Shown: positions 8,179 through 18,200, numbered from the stretch's first letter. The stretch: 64,000 bases of DNA from Longimicrobium sp. (GCF_036388275.1 NZ_DASVSF010000059.1:73928-137927), one strand, 5' to 3'. Numbers and translations: made by a program. Notes: generated by a model from the letters alone, not told the origin.

Positions 8179-8718
8179 ATGCGCTACGCGATCCTGGGCT
8201 GCGCAGGCGTGCTCGCCGCCGCCGTTGCCTGTACCCGCGCTATACCACCGGCTCCCGCTCCGGCGGGCGGTGAGACGATTCTCGCGGCCGACGAGGGCGA
8301 GCTGTACTACCTGGGCCGGCGCCAGTCTCCGACGCTGATCAAAGTCGATCCGAAGGTTGCCGGGTCCCGCCACCTCTTCATGCTTACGGAGGTGCTGCCC
8401 CCGGGGACCGGCGTGCCGGTGCATCGTCACACGCACGACGAGGAGATCCTGTTCATCCACGCGGGAACGGTCACGGTGACGCTGGGCGACCGGCAGAGCG
8501 AGGCACGAGCCGGGGCCACGGTGTTCATTCCACCGGATACGTGGATCGGTGTCCAGAACACCGGGAGCGAGCCGGCCACGTTCCTCGCCATCTTCGCGGA
8601 CCCTTCCACGGGTGACTACTTCCGGGGGATTGGACGCGCCCCGGGTGACTCCAGGCCCCCGCCTACGGCCGAGGAGTTCGCCGCGCTGAATCGCCGTCAC
8701 CACATGGTGTACCGATGA
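8179..8718 (+). CDS. Cupin lipoprotein
   Basis: A 179-residue lipoprotein (lipobox AAVAC, Cys18) carrying one cupin domain. The first motif is intact: H82, H84 and E88 (VPVHRHTHDEEILFIHAGTV). The second motif lacks the usual histidine and reads PPDTWIGVQNTG, so metal binding may be incomplete. The C-terminus has a short alpha-helical tail (PTAEEFAALNRRHHMVY). It lies just downstream of the SnoaL-like lipoprotein and may be cotranscribed. A hairpin at 8747-8773 ends the unit. Confidence 0.82.
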   Translation: MRYAILGCAGVLAAAVACTRAIPPAPAPAGGETILAADEGELYYLGRRQSPTLIKVDPKVAGSRHLFMLTEVLPPGTGVPVHRHTHDEEILFIHAGTVTVTLGDRQSEARAGATVFIPPDTWIGVQNTGSEPATFLAIFADPSTGDYFRGIGRAPGDSRPPPTAEEFAALNRRHHMVYR

Positions 8719-8746
8719 GCGCCGCCAGCCGCCGATGAATGAGACG

Positions 8747-8773
8747 CGCCCGGCCACAGACGTGAGCCGGGCG
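8747..8773 (+). terminator. Hairpin terminator after cupin lipoprotein
   Basis: CGCCCGGC and GCCGGGCG arms with an 11-base loop are followed by GTTTCT, 28 bases past the stop codon. Confidence 0.5.
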
Positions 8774-8909
8774 GTTTCTCGCCCGTGAAACCTCCCACGC
8801 CAGCGGCGTCCGGCCGGGAGCGCGTTTTGCTCCGAGGCTCGCCGTCACTGAACCCTGGATCCTTTCCATCCAGCCAGACACACACCCAGTCACCACCGGG
8901 ACGGACGAA

Positions 8910-9347
8910 ATGCTCAAGCGCAGAGGCAGTGCGGTATGGAACGGCACCGGGGCCGAGGGCTCCGGAACGATCAGCACGTTCAGCGGGGCGCTGAAGGACC
9001 AGCCGTATTCCACCTCCATGCGGTTCCAGAGCGAGGACGGCCGCGCGGGCACCAACCCGGAGGAGCTGATCGCCGCGGCGCACGCGGCCTGCTTCAACAT
9101 GGCGCTCAGCTTTCAGCTCACCGGCGCCGGCTTTCCCCCCGAGGAGCTGAGCACGCAGGCGGTTCTGACGATGGAGAGCCAGGGCGTGCACTGGACGATT
9201 ACCGCCGTGCGCCTGGAGCTCCGCGCCAAGGTTCCGGACATCTCCGCGGAACACTTCCAGGAGCTCGCCCTGGCGGCGAAGGCCGGCTGCCCGGTGTCCA
9301 AGGTGCTGAACGCCGAGATCACCCTCGACGCCCAGCTCGCGTCCTGA
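8910..9347 (+). CDS. osmC: OsmC-family peroxiredoxin
   Basis: A 145-residue OsmC protein, a thiol peroxidase that reduces organic hydroperoxides in the cytoplasm. Both redox cysteines are present: C61 in the NPEELIAAAHAACFNMAL helix and C127 in AKAGCPVSKVL. The length and the N-terminal VWNGTGAEGSGTIS segment match the OsmC branch rather than Ohr. It stands alone between the lipoprotein pair and a convergent GrpB gene. The paralogous families Ohr and YhfA are less likely given the motif spacing. Confidence 0.92.
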   Translation: MLKRRGSAVWNGTGAEGSGTISTFSGALKDQPYSTSMRFQSEDGRAGTNPEELIAAAHAACFNMALSFQLTGAGFPPEELSTQAVLTMESQGVHWTITAVRLELRAKVPDISAEHFQELALAAKAGCPVSKVLNAEITLDAQLAS

Positions 9348-9362
9348 TCGCCGGGACCCGCC

Positions 9363-9425
9363 CCGCGGGCGAATGAATTCGCTGCAACAAGCACACGAAG
9401 TCCACCTTCGTGGACTGCACGCTCT
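9363..9425 (-). repeat. Reverse-orientation copy of the GCGAATTCATTCGC repeat module
   Basis: On the minus strand this reads GTCCACGAAGGTGGAC, then CTTCGTGTGCTTGTTGCAGCG, then GAATTCATTCGC. It is the conserved first module of the repeats at 10.2, 10.5, 14.6, 14.9, 47.5 and 58.7 kb. It contains nested inverted repeats (CACGAAG-gtgga-CTTCGTG and GCGAAT-TC-ATTCGC). Confidence 0.75.
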
Positions 9426-9485
9426 CGTGTGCCCTCGGCTGTGTTGCACGCCCGTCGTCGCGTGCTTGCCGGAGCGCAGACGATA

Positions 9486-9511
9486 GGATCGGCGCTCCTT
9501 CGCGCCGATCC
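9486..9511. terminator. Hairpin between convergent osmC and grpB
   Basis: GGATCGGCGC and GCGCCGATCC form a perfect 10-base stem with a TCCTTC loop in the gap between two convergent genes. It may act as a bidirectional terminator, although no T-run is present. Confidence 0.45.
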
Positions 9512-9571
9512 GATCGCTGGTCGCGACCGTTCCCGAGCGGCACACTGGAAACCGCCGCCCGCCGGTTCACC

Positions 9572-10099
9572 CTAGCTGGAAGACGAGGCGCGCCACTCCG
9601 CTGCCCTGCGGTCCATCTCCTTGATGAAGCCGTCCTTGCCATCCACGTACCCGTCCATGCTCCACGGGTAATCCTCCGCCAGCTTCCGCTTCAGCTCACT
9701 GTACCTCTGCGCCTCCGCGGGATGGGCGATCATGTAGTCGCGGAACGCCAGGTGGCGCTGCACCTCCCCTGAGCCGGCCTGGAACGCGTGGACCTGGTGC
9801 GTCCTGGTTCCATGCTGGTCGTCCTTTCGAAAGTAGCGGCGGCCCGGGATGCCGAACTCGCCCATCACTTCGTAGCCGATCGACCCCATCGCGGAGCTTC
9901 GCGCGTCGATCGCCTCCACGTCATCGACCTCCACCAGCAGGTCGATGACGGGCTTGGCGTAGATGTCGGGAATCGCCGTGCTGCCGATGTGGTGGATGGC
10001 GACGAGATTCGGACCCAGCGCGGCGGCGATGTGCTTCGCCTCCGCGTCGAACGCATCTCGCCAGCGGGGATCGTGCGGAACGACTTCTATTTTCTTCAT
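9572..10099 (-). CDS. GrpB/UPF0157 nucleotidyltransferase-like protein
   Basis: A 175-residue GrpB-family protein. These belong to the DNA-polymerase-beta nucleotidyltransferase superfamily and are found alone or fused to dephospho-CoA kinase. The signature is clear: VVPHDPRW at residues 7-14, HHIGSTAIPDIYAKPVIDLLV around 41-61 (GST and D-x-x-V catalytic region), and RTHQVHAF with HLAFRDYM further on. The start at 10099 is the MKKIEVV methionine; the frame upstream only crosses repeat DNA. The biochemical activity of the family is still not established. Confidence 0.88.
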   Translation of the reverse strand: MKKIEVVPHDPRWRDAFDAEAKHIAAALGPNLVAIHHIGSTAIPDIYAKPVIDLLVEVDDVEAIDARSSAMGSIGYEVMGEFGIPGRRYFRKDDQHGTRTHQVHAFQAGSGEVQRHLAFRDYMIAHPAEAQRYSELKRKLAEDYPWSMDGYVDGKDGFIKEMDRRAAEWRASSSS

Positions 10100-10131
10100 G
10101 ATCCAGGTATCTCGCGTGTAGCTGGTTCGGG

Positions 10132-10685
10132 CAGCGGCTTGAAACAAGAGCGGGGCGCGCCCTGTTCCGGAACCCACACGACAGCAGGCCAGTCCACGCA
10201 GGTGGACTTCGTGTGGTCGTTGCCGCGAATTCATTCGCCCGGGGAGGCCGAGGCCCGGGCTTCCGTGCCGCTGCCGCGCCCAGGCCGGGAAGTGTCCGCG
10301 GCTAGATCCCACGGCCCTGCACAGCGTGTACTGCGGGCCGGTGCAGTGCGCCCGGGCCTCTGGATGACAGATTTGTCTTCGCGATGCAAGAGCGCGCAAC
10401 TCCTGCGCAGCTCGTTTGCGGCAGCGGAGTGAAACAAGTTCGGGCGCGCCCCATTGCAGAGGCCACACGACAGCAGGCCAGTCCACGCAGGTGGACTTCG
10501 TGTGGTCGTTGCCGCGAAACCATTCGCCCCAGGAGGCCGAGGCCCGGGTATTTGTGCCGCTGCCGCGCCCAGGCTGGGAAGTGTCCGCGGTTAGATCCCA
10601 CGGCCCTGCACAGCATGTACTGCGGGCCGGAGCAGTGCGCTCGGGCCTCTGGATGACAGATTGGCTGCGCGATGCAAGAGGCGTG
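10132..10685 (+). repeat. Two tandem copies of a ~290-bp intergenic repeat
   Basis: Two direct copies, aligned on GAAACAAG at 10141 and 10431 (290-base spacing). Each reads: gaaacaag, GGCGCGCCC, CACACGACAGCAGGCCAGTC, the hairpin GTCCACGCAGGTGGAC, CGTTGCCGCGAA, a Gly/Pro-coding-like GC stretch, TAGATCCCACGGCCCTGCAC, GTACTGCGGGCC, and a GATGACAG end. Long frames run through because the units share codon phase, but they encode repetitive nonsense. The same units recur at 14.5-15.1 kb. No terminal inverted repeats or transposase are present. Confidence 0.85.
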
Positions 10686-10799
10686 GGATGACGCGGGAAG
10701 CCGATTGCAACCGAACGGGCAATGGTCCGGTCTATCGTGAGGTAGCCCGGCAGGCCGATGTCCGGCCGGCGGGCAGAACCTTTCGCGGGACGAATCCCC

Positions 10800-12350
10800 A
10801 TGAAGTGCCATTCCGGCCGCCGCGCGGCCCTGCTCATTCTTCTCGTTCTCGCCGGCTGCGCCCCCTCCACGGCACGGACCCGGACGCCGCCCGCGCCGCT
10901 GACCGTTGCCGACGTGCTCGAGCGCGTGCGGCGAGCGCAGGGCAGCGCCGCGGCGGGCGTGGTGCTCACGGAAGCGCAGGCCGGCGCCCCGGCAGACACC
11001 AGCGTGGCCGCCTTCGGCGCGGGCGGCCGGGTGCGGAGCGGAAACACCCTTGGCTTCGACGGGGAGTTCGCCTTTCAGATCGACCGCACCGGGATGGCAA
11101 CGCCGGTTCCGCAGCGGCTGCGCGAGAAGCTGGGCATTCCGCTGTGGGTGCGCGGCGGCTGGTGGGCGGAGCGGGAGGCGCCGTTCGAGCGGCGCCTTGC
11201 CCCGGAGCTGGCGGACGACTCCACGGTGGCCGTGAGCTTTCGCGCCCGCGGCGGCCTGGTGCCCGCCACCGCGTTCGTGGACCGGCGCACCTGGCGGGTC
11301 CGGAGGCTGGTCGTGGAATACGAGCGGGGCCCCTACACCGTGGACTACGACGACTGGCGCCCCGTCGCGGGGCGGCACTACGCGTTCGCGACCCGCACCG
11401 CGTACCGCGACACCGCGGAGCACCGGGTGGTGCGCGCCGCGCCGCTCGCCCCGGGCGACTCGGTCCGCTTCATCGTGCCGCCGCTCCCGGCGGACCACGA
11501 GTTCGACGCGTCTGTCGCCGCCGCGGTCCCCACGCGCGGCGGGGTTCCGTTCGGCCCCAACTCGCCCGGCCACTACTACGTGCAGCCGGAGATCGACGGG
11601 GAGCAGGCGGGGTGGTTCCACTTCGACTCCGGCTCCGACGGCATGCAGATCGACGTGGCCCTGGCGGACCGTCTGGGGATGCCGGTCATCGGGCGCACGC
11701 GGTCCATGGGCGCCGACGGGCGGGTGCGCGAGGGCACCCTCCGGCGCGGCAAGACGTTCCGCCTGGGGCGCCTGACCTTTCGCGACCCGGTGTACCTGGC
11801 GCTGGACCTGTCCGAGAACAACGCGCCTCCCGGGGAAAAGCGGGCCGGCGTCATCGGCTATCCGGTGTTCGCGCGCGCCGTCGTGGAGTTCGCGCGCGAC
11901 GGCGAGCACATCGCCCTGTTCGATCCTCGCGGCTACGCCCTGTCCCCCGGCGCGCAGTGGCAGCCCATGAGCTACATCGACCTGACCCCCGCCGTGTACA
12001 CCCGCATCGAGGGCGGCCGCACGGGGCTGTACCAGCTCGACACGGGACACAGCGGCAGCCTGACGCTTTATGGCCCGTACATCCGCCAGGAGAACCTGCT
12101 CCAGGGCCGTGACACGATCGCGGTGACCACGTCGGGAGCGGGCGGCAGCTACCGCGAGCACGTCGGGACGGTGGAATGGATCGAGCTGGGGGGACGCCGC
12201 TTCGAAAACGTTCGCGCGGGGTTCCGCCTGGAAGGGCTGAGCCGCGAGGGCGCGGCAGGAAACATCGGGCGGCGGCTGATGGCGCCGTTCACCGCGGTGT
12301 TCGACTATCCGCACCGGCGCGTCGCCTTCGTGCCACTGCCCGGCGGCTGA
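10800..12350 (+). CDS. Retropepsin-like aspartic protease lipoprotein
   Basis: A 516-residue lipoprotein (LILLVLAGC, Cys20). The N-terminal half (about 35-230) is an unrecognised exported domain. The C-terminal half contains two aspartic-protease active-site motifs: D276 in WFHFDSGSDGMQIDV and D414 in LYQLDTGHSGSLTLYG. Each is followed by a glycine-rich flap-like strand and a hydrophobic-Gly 'GVIGYPVF' or 'GNIGRRLM' motif. This is the two-lobe pattern of bacterial Asp_protease_2 proteins. It would act in the periplasm or at the cell surface. It converges with the TonB receptor gene, and repeats lie on both sides of the pair. Confidence 0.85.
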   Translation: MKCHSGRRAALLILLVLAGCAPSTARTRTPPAPLTVADVLERVRRAQGSAAAGVVLTEAQAGAPADTSVAAFGAGGRVRSGNTLGFDGEFAFQIDRTGMATPVPQRLREKLGIPLWVRGGWWAEREAPFERRLAPELADDSTVAVSFRARGGLVPATAFVDRRTWRVRRLVVEYERGPYTVDYDDWRPVAGRHYAFATRTAYRDTAEHRVVRAAPLAPGDSVRFIVPPLPADHEFDASVAAAVPTRGGVPFGPNSPGHYYVQPEIDGEQAGWFHFDSGSDGMQIDVALADRLGMPVIGRTRSMGADGRVREGTLRRGKTFRLGRLTFRDPVYLALDLSENNAPPGEKRAGVIGYPVFARAVVEFARDGEHIALFDPRGYALSPGAQWQPMSYIDLTPAVYTRIEGGRTGLYQLDTGHSGSLTLYGPYIRQENLLQGRDTIAVTTSGAGGSYREHVGTVEWIELGGRRFENVRAGFRLEGLSREGAAGNIGRRLMAPFTAVFDYPHRRVAFVPLPGG

Positions 12351-12384
12351 CGCGGCCGCACGGGCGTCGATGGCTTCCGGCGGA

Positions 12385-14397
12385 TCAGCCCAGCTCGACC
12401 CCCAACCGCAGCGTGCGGCCCGGCTGGGGGAGGCCGCACTGGTCGTAGAGGGCCGCGTCCGTGGCGTTCTCCACGTCCAGCGTCAGCCTGATCCTGGCCA
12501 CGCGCCCCCACTCGCGCTCCACCCCACCGTCCAGCCGCGTCCCGTCCTTCAGGCGGACCATCCGTTCCTTTTCGGCGTGCAGGCACCACTGCGCGCCCAC
12601 GTACGACGCGCGGCTCCGGGCGCGCAGGCGCCACGGCAGGTCCAGCCGCGCGTCGAGCCCGGCCCGTGCGGAGGGAATGTTCTCCGGCCGCCGCTGCCCC
12701 TGGGGCGCGGTGGGGTCGTGGATGTGCACCCGCTGCAGCATCAGGTCGGCGGAAAGGGAGAGCGCGCGATGGCGGGTGGTGGCGAGCAGCTCCACGCCCG
12801 TGCTCTGCATCCGGTCGCGGTTCTCGCGCCGGAACCGCCCGCCGCCCACCGCCGTACGGACGATGGCGTCCGACAGGTGGTGGCGGAACGCGACGCCCTG
12901 CACGTCCACGGGCCCGATCGCGGCCGTGACGCCCATCTCCACGCCCAGCAGCCGTTCCGGGCGCAGCCCCGGGTTGGGCTCGAACCGCCCGAGCGATCCC
13001 GAGTAGAGCTCGCGGAGCGACGGGATGCGGGCGCGGCTGCTGACGGAGGCGTGAAGGCGCACGGAGCCGCCCGGCCGCGCGCTCACGCCGGCGCGCATTC
13101 CCACCGCCCGCAGGGGGCGAAGGGCAGGCTTGTCTCCCGATTCCGGGGTGTCGGCCGCGTCCATCACCGCGCCCCCGGTCAGCTGAACGGCCCCCAGCGC
13201 CACCTCGCCCTCGGCGCCCAGGCTCCACAGGCGCTGGCGATACCGCGCGAACGGATCGTCGTCCACGCGCTCGCGGTGCCGGATGTCCGCATGGGTGAAC
13301 GCGTACCGGAGGGTGGCGTGCGCCCCGGCGGCGTGCTCCGCAGTCGTCCGCAGGGTTACCGTGCCATCCCGCCACCGCTCCCGCGCCTCGACGGCGTCGT
13401 ACGACAGGTCGCCGTACTGCTCCAGCTCCGTCGCGGCGGCATCCACCCCCACGCTCGCCTCCACCCGCGCCGGCCAGGTGGCCGGGCCGCCCGCGGACAG
13501 CGCCAGCAGCGAGCGCGAGGTGGCCGGGTAGCGCCACAGCCGCGGCTCGCGCAGGTGCAGCTCCGGCGGCACGCCGCGCGACCCGCGCAGCACGCTCAGC
13601 GAGGCGCCGGCCCACGCGCCCGCGCCGCCCTCCGCCCGCGCGCCGACGTACGCCTGCGCCTGCTCGAAGTCGCTGTTGGCGCGCAGCCCGCCCGCGGCGC
13701 CCGAGTCGCTCACGGGGGAGGGGAGCGGCTGCCCCGGCCGCCGCCGCACGCCGGCGGACGACGAGAGCGACACCCTGCCGCCCCCCACCGCCGTCGACAC
13801 GCCCGCCTGCCCGGAAGCCGACACCCCGCCCGCGTGGTCCGCGCCCATGCGCAGCGTGGGCGGGGCGCCGCCGATGGGAGAGCGCACCTGCACCACGCCG
13901 CCGAGGGTGTTGGGGCCGTGCAGCAGCGACGCCAGCCCCCGCACCAGTACCAGCCGCCCTGCCGCGGGGACCAGCGAGGGGTCCGCTCGCCCGTCCCACG
14001 TCAGCGAGATGGGGACGCCGTCCATCACCACGGCTACCTGGCGCGACTCGGAGCCGCGCACCGACAGCTCCACCTCGCCGCGCGAGTTCTCGCGCACGCC
14101 GACGAATGGAATCCGGCGCAGCGCCTGTGCCAGCGTGGGTGCGGCCGGAAGCGCGAGCGAGTCCGCGTCCGCGACGATCGCGCTGGCGCCGCCCACCACG
14201 GAGGCCGCCGCCGGCACGGAAACGACCACCGCCTTCAGCCCGACCGTGCCCACGGTGTCGGGACGCTCCTGGGCCGCCGCGGCGCCTGCGCGAAGCCCGG
14301 CGAGCACCGCGGCGATGCGTACCGCGAGCTGGGCGAGCCGGCGCCGGGCGACAAATGCGTGAGGCACGATGGGAACGGAAGCAGGGACGCGGTGCAT
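12385..14397 (-). CDS. TonB-dependent outer-membrane receptor
   Basis: A 670-residue outer-membrane receptor. Residues 1-41 form a long signal peptide (ending AGAAAAQE). The plug domain begins near residue 55 (VVSVPAAASVVGGASAIVAD) and contains LAQALRRIPFVGVRENSRGEVELSVRG, RQVAVVMDGVPIS and VRGLASLLHGPNTLGGVV, all classic plug motifs. The remaining ~450 residues alternate as beta-barrel strands and end in LRLGVELG, close to the usual barrel end. The ligand is unknown; siderophore, cobalamin or another metal complex is possible. The start at 14397 is chosen because the frame above it runs into repeat DNA. Confidence 0.9.
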   Translation of the reverse strand: MHRVPASVPIVPHAFVARRRLAQLAVRIAAVLAGLRAGAAAAQERPDTVGTVGLKAVVVSVPAAASVVGGASAIVADADSLALPAAPTLAQALRRIPFVGVRENSRGEVELSVRGSESRQVAVVMDGVPISLTWDGRADPSLVPAAGRLVLVRGLASLLHGPNTLGGVVQVRSPIGGAPPTLRMGADHAGGVSASGQAGVSTAVGGGRVSLSSSAGVRRRPGQPLPSPVSDSGAAGGLRANSDFEQAQAYVGARAEGGAGAWAGASLSVLRGSRGVPPELHLREPRLWRYPATSRSLLALSAGGPATWPARVEASVGVDAAATELEQYGDLSYDAVEARERWRDGTVTLRTTAEHAAGAHATLRYAFTHADIRHRERVDDDPFARYRQRLWSLGAEGEVALGAVQLTGGAVMDAADTPESGDKPALRPLRAVGMRAGVSARPGGSVRLHASVSSRARIPSLRELYSGSLGRFEPNPGLRPERLLGVEMGVTAAIGPVDVQGVAFRHHLSDAIVRTAVGGGRFRRENRDRMQSTGVELLATTRHRALSLSADLMLQRVHIHDPTAPQGQRRPENIPSARAGLDARLDLPWRLRARSRASYVGAQWCLHAEKERMVRLKDGTRLDGGVEREWGRVARIRLTLDVENATDAALYDQCGLPQPGRTLRLGVELG

Positions 14398-14499
14398 GCG
14401 GCGCAGCGGGGTGAAACGAGAGCTTCGAACGTCGCGTATACCATCGCGCGAATCCCGCGCCAGCGGACGCCGCACGGCCCAACTGTGAGCTCGTTCGCG

Positions 14500-15128
14500 G
14501 CAGTGGAGTGAAACAAGTTTGGGCGCACCCCGTTGTAAAGGCCACACGACAGCAGGCCAGTCCACGAAGGTGGACTTCGTGTGGTCGTTGCCGCGAATTC
14601 ATTCGCCCGAGGAGGCCTGGGGGCATTCCTGTGAGGGGAGGCCCAGGCCCGGGCCTGGGCCTGGGGGCTCCCGCCAGGGAAGGCCGAGGCTCAGGTTTCC
14701 GTGCCGCTGCCGCGCCCAAGCGGGGACGTTGCCTCAGCCAGATCCCACGGCCCTGCGAAGCATGTACTGCGGGCCGGTCCAGTGCGTTCGGGCCCCTGGA
14801 TGACAGATTTGTCTTTGCGATGCAAGAGCGCGCAATTCCTGCGCAGCTCGTTCGCGACAGCGGAGTGAAACCAGTTCGGGCGCGCCCCGTTGGAGAGGCC
14901 ACAGGACAGCAGGCCAGTCCACGAAGGTGGACTTCGTGTGGTCGTTGCCGCGAATTCATTCGCCCGAGGAGGCCGAGGCTCAGGTTTCCGTGCCGCTGCC
15001 GCGCCCAAGCGGAGAGGCATCCGCAGCCAGATCCCACGGCCCTGCCCGGTATGTACTACGGTCCGGCCCGGTGCGCCCGGGCCTCTGGATGACAGATTGG
15101 CTTCGCGATGCGAGAGCGTGCGATTCCT
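14500..15128 (+). repeat. Two further copies of the large intergenic repeat, one with an insertion
   Basis: Direct copies aligned on GAAAC at 14510 and 14867. The spacing is 357 instead of 290 because the first copy carries a ~66-base extra GC-rich segment (GGCCCAGGCCCGGGCCTGGG and similar, about 14620-14685), itself a small palindromic duplication. Both copies keep GTCCACGAAGGTGGAC, GCGAATTCATTCGCC and the GGATGACAG ending. Together with 10132-10685 they bracket the protease and TonB-receptor pair in the same orientation. Confidence 0.85.
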
Positions 15129-15242
15129 GAGTCAGAGCACGGTGCCCCGGCCCGGCCATGAACATCCTGTTCCGCGCGCTGATTCGCGCACTATCTTGAT
15201 CTCGCGCAGGTCCAGCGTCCCACCCTCCCGTCCTCCCCACAA

Positions 15243-18200
15243 ATGCGCCGGCTCTCCACCCTTCTGGTCGTGCTCGCCGGGCTTACCGGCGTGTTCGTGC
15301 TCCGCGCCGAGTCTTCGTGGCAGACCGGCCCGGTGCTGGGCGTGCTGCGGACGGCGCCGGACTCCGCCGCCCAGCCCGGCGACGTGGTCACCGTCACCTT
15401 CGACCGGCCCGTGGCGGGTGGCCTGGAGGAGATGGTCAGCGCCGAATCGCTCTTCCGCATCGAGCCGGCCGTTCCAGGAAAGGCCGAGTGGCGCGACCCC
15501 GTGACGCTGCGCTTCACTCCGGCCGCGCCGCTTCGCCCCGGCACCACGTACACCGTCACCATCGCGAACGACTTCGCGGCGATGGACGGCGCGCGCCTGC
15601 CGCGCCCCCACCGCTTCTCCTTTCGCGTGCGTGGACCGACGGTCCTCACCGGCTACCCCGTGGGCCCGCACGCCGCGCCGCAGTTCCTGGAGCGGGAGCC
15701 GCGCTTCTTCGTGCTGGTGAGCAGCGCCGTGGAGCCCGGCGCGCTGGCCGCCGCCAGCCACGTGGCGATGGAAAAGCCCTGCGGCGGCGTGTCGCGCGTG
15801 GCCCTGCGCGGCGTGGGCGCGCGGCCCATCGGCGAAGACGACCCGGAGTGGCTGCGGTACTTCGGCGCCACGGGGAACGACGCGGCCGACGACCTGCGGC
15901 GCGTGGTGGAGTTGGCCCCCGCGCAGCCGCTCCCGCCCGGGTGCTCGGCCGCGCTGGTGCTTCCCGCGGGGACGGACGAGGACGCGGGCGACGACCTGCG
16001 CTGGCCCTTCGCCACGTACGGCCCCCTGCGCGTGGTGAAGGGCGGCTGCCCCGCCAGCGGCGGATGCCACTACGGCCCGGCGGTCATCGAGTTCTCCACC
16101 CCTGTAAGCGGCGCCGAGGTGCTGCGCCACGTGCACTTGGACCGCGACCGGCCGTTCACCGTCCGCGACACCAGCGTCGAGCGGGCGGTCTGGACGCTGG
16201 AAGGGCGGCTGGCGCCCCGCCGCGCCTACACCATCACGATAGATCCCGAGCTGACCGACATCTTCGGCCAGCGGCTGGGCGCCGCGCGCCGGATCGCGTT
16301 CACCACCCCCGGCGTTCCGCCCTCCGTCGTGCATCCCCACGGCAAGCTGGTCGTGGAGCGCGAGGGCTTCCGCACGCTGGCGGTGCAGCACGTGAACGTC
16401 GATACGCTGGACGTGCGCATCGTCCCCGTTCCCGACACGCTGGAGGGACGGCTGCTGAGCAACGGGTGGGGCGGATGGAACGACGTGTGGACGACGCTGG
16501 CCCCGCGCGCGCAGCGGCGCCGCATTCCCGTGCGCAACGAGCGCGACCGCAGTTCCGTCACCGGCGTGGCCCTGGCCACGCCCGATGCGCGGCGGGGCGC
16601 CAGCGGCACCATGATGCTGGTGGAGGTGAGCGGCAGGGGCGTCGACAGCCTGGACGGCCGCCATCCCGTGGCGCTGGTGCAGGTGACGGACCTGGCGGTG
16701 CACGCCCGCGTGGGGGTGGACCAGGCCGTCGTCTGGGTGACGGGGGTGAAGGGCGGCGAGGCGCGGGGCGGGGTGGAGGTTTCGCTTCACGACGGGTCCG
16801 GCGCAGTACGCGCCACCGGCCGCACGGACGAGCGGGGGATCGCCACGCTCACCGGCTTCCGCCCCCTGCCGCCGCGGCGAAACGAGACCTGCGCGGAGGG
16901 CGCGGAGTGTCCGTCTGCGCCGCCGGTGGAGGGGTACGTGGCCGCGCGCAGCGGGGCGGACCGCGCGGTGGTGGGCATCAGCGAGTACGATCCGGACCTG
17001 TCACCCTATCAGTTCGGCCAGTACGGCGCCTGGGGCGAGGAGCGCGCGCCTGCCGCCGGCGCCGTCTTCACCGAGCGCGGCATCTACCGCCCTGGCGAAC
17101 CCGTCTACGCAAAGGCCATCATCCGCCACGGTCCGCTGGGCTCGCTGGCGCCGCCCGCCCCCGGCGACTCGATTCGCTGGCGCTTTACGGACCGCCAAGG
17201 CGAGCCCCTGCGCGAACGGACCGTCCCCCTCAGCCGCTTCGGCACGGCGGACCACACCTTCCGCCTCCCCGCCGACGCGGCCCTGGGCGACTACGGCGTG
17301 CAGATCCTGCTGCACCGAGATCGCGAGTGGCGGCAGGTGGGCTTCGCCAGCTACCAGGTGGCCGAGTACCGCCCGCCGGAGTTCCTGGTGGAAGTCGCCA
17401 CGACCCCCGAGCCGCGCTTCGCCGGGCAGCGCCTGCGGGCCACCGTGGGCGGACGCTACCTGTTCGGCGCGCCGATGGGGCGGGCGCCGGTGCGCTGGTC
17501 GGCCCGGCAGGTGCCCGCGTCGCCGTGGGAGCTGGAGATTCCCGGCACCGAGGGGTGGTACCTGGGCGACACGGGCGAGTGGTGGGACGAGGAGTGGGAA
17601 GACGCCGTGGTGCTGGCCAGCGGCGTCGATACGCTGGATGCGCGGGGATACCGCGAGCTGGACGTGGCGCTCCCGGCCCTGCCGAAGGGCCGCCCCGTGC
17701 GCGTGAGCGTCGTCGCCGAGGTGGCGGACGCCAACCGGCAGGTTGTCGCGGGCGTCGCCTCCGTCCTCGTCCATCCCGCGGAGTTCTACGTGGGCGCCCG
17801 GCCCGAGGGCACCGGCTACTTCTGGTCCGCCGGCACCCCCGTGCGCGTGGGCGTCACGGCCATCCGTCCGGACGGGCGCACCGTCGCCGGTGTGGCGGTC
17901 ACAGGCGCGGTGGTGCGCCGCGAGTGGCACCGCGTGCGCCGCAACCGGGGCGGGATGTACGACGAGGTGGGCGAGTGGGTGTCGGACACGGTGGCCACGT
18001 GCGTCGTGAGGACCCCCGGTACCTGCGCCTTCACCCCCCGCGCGGGCGGCACCTACACCGTCTCGCTGACCGCGACGGACGCGCAGGGGCGGCAGGCGCG
18101 GACCACCTTCACCCGCTGGGCCGTGGGCGGCGACTGGGTGCCGTGGAACGACGAGGGCAAGTTCTCGATGGACGTGGTCCCCGACAAGCAGCGCTACTCG

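Noticed and set aside
10132..10685. Repeats considered as CRISPR array
   Set aside because: Units are ~290 bases with variable sequence throughout, not short identical repeats with unique spacers.
10302..12314. Minus-strand frame of 670 codons through the repeats and aspartic-protease gene
   Set aside because: It consists of repeat translation plus antisense of the protease; no domain.
15132..16790. Minus-strand frame of 552 codons at the 5' end of the alpha-2-macroglobulin gene
   Set aside because: Antisense to a well-supported gene and His/Arg/Gly-rich.
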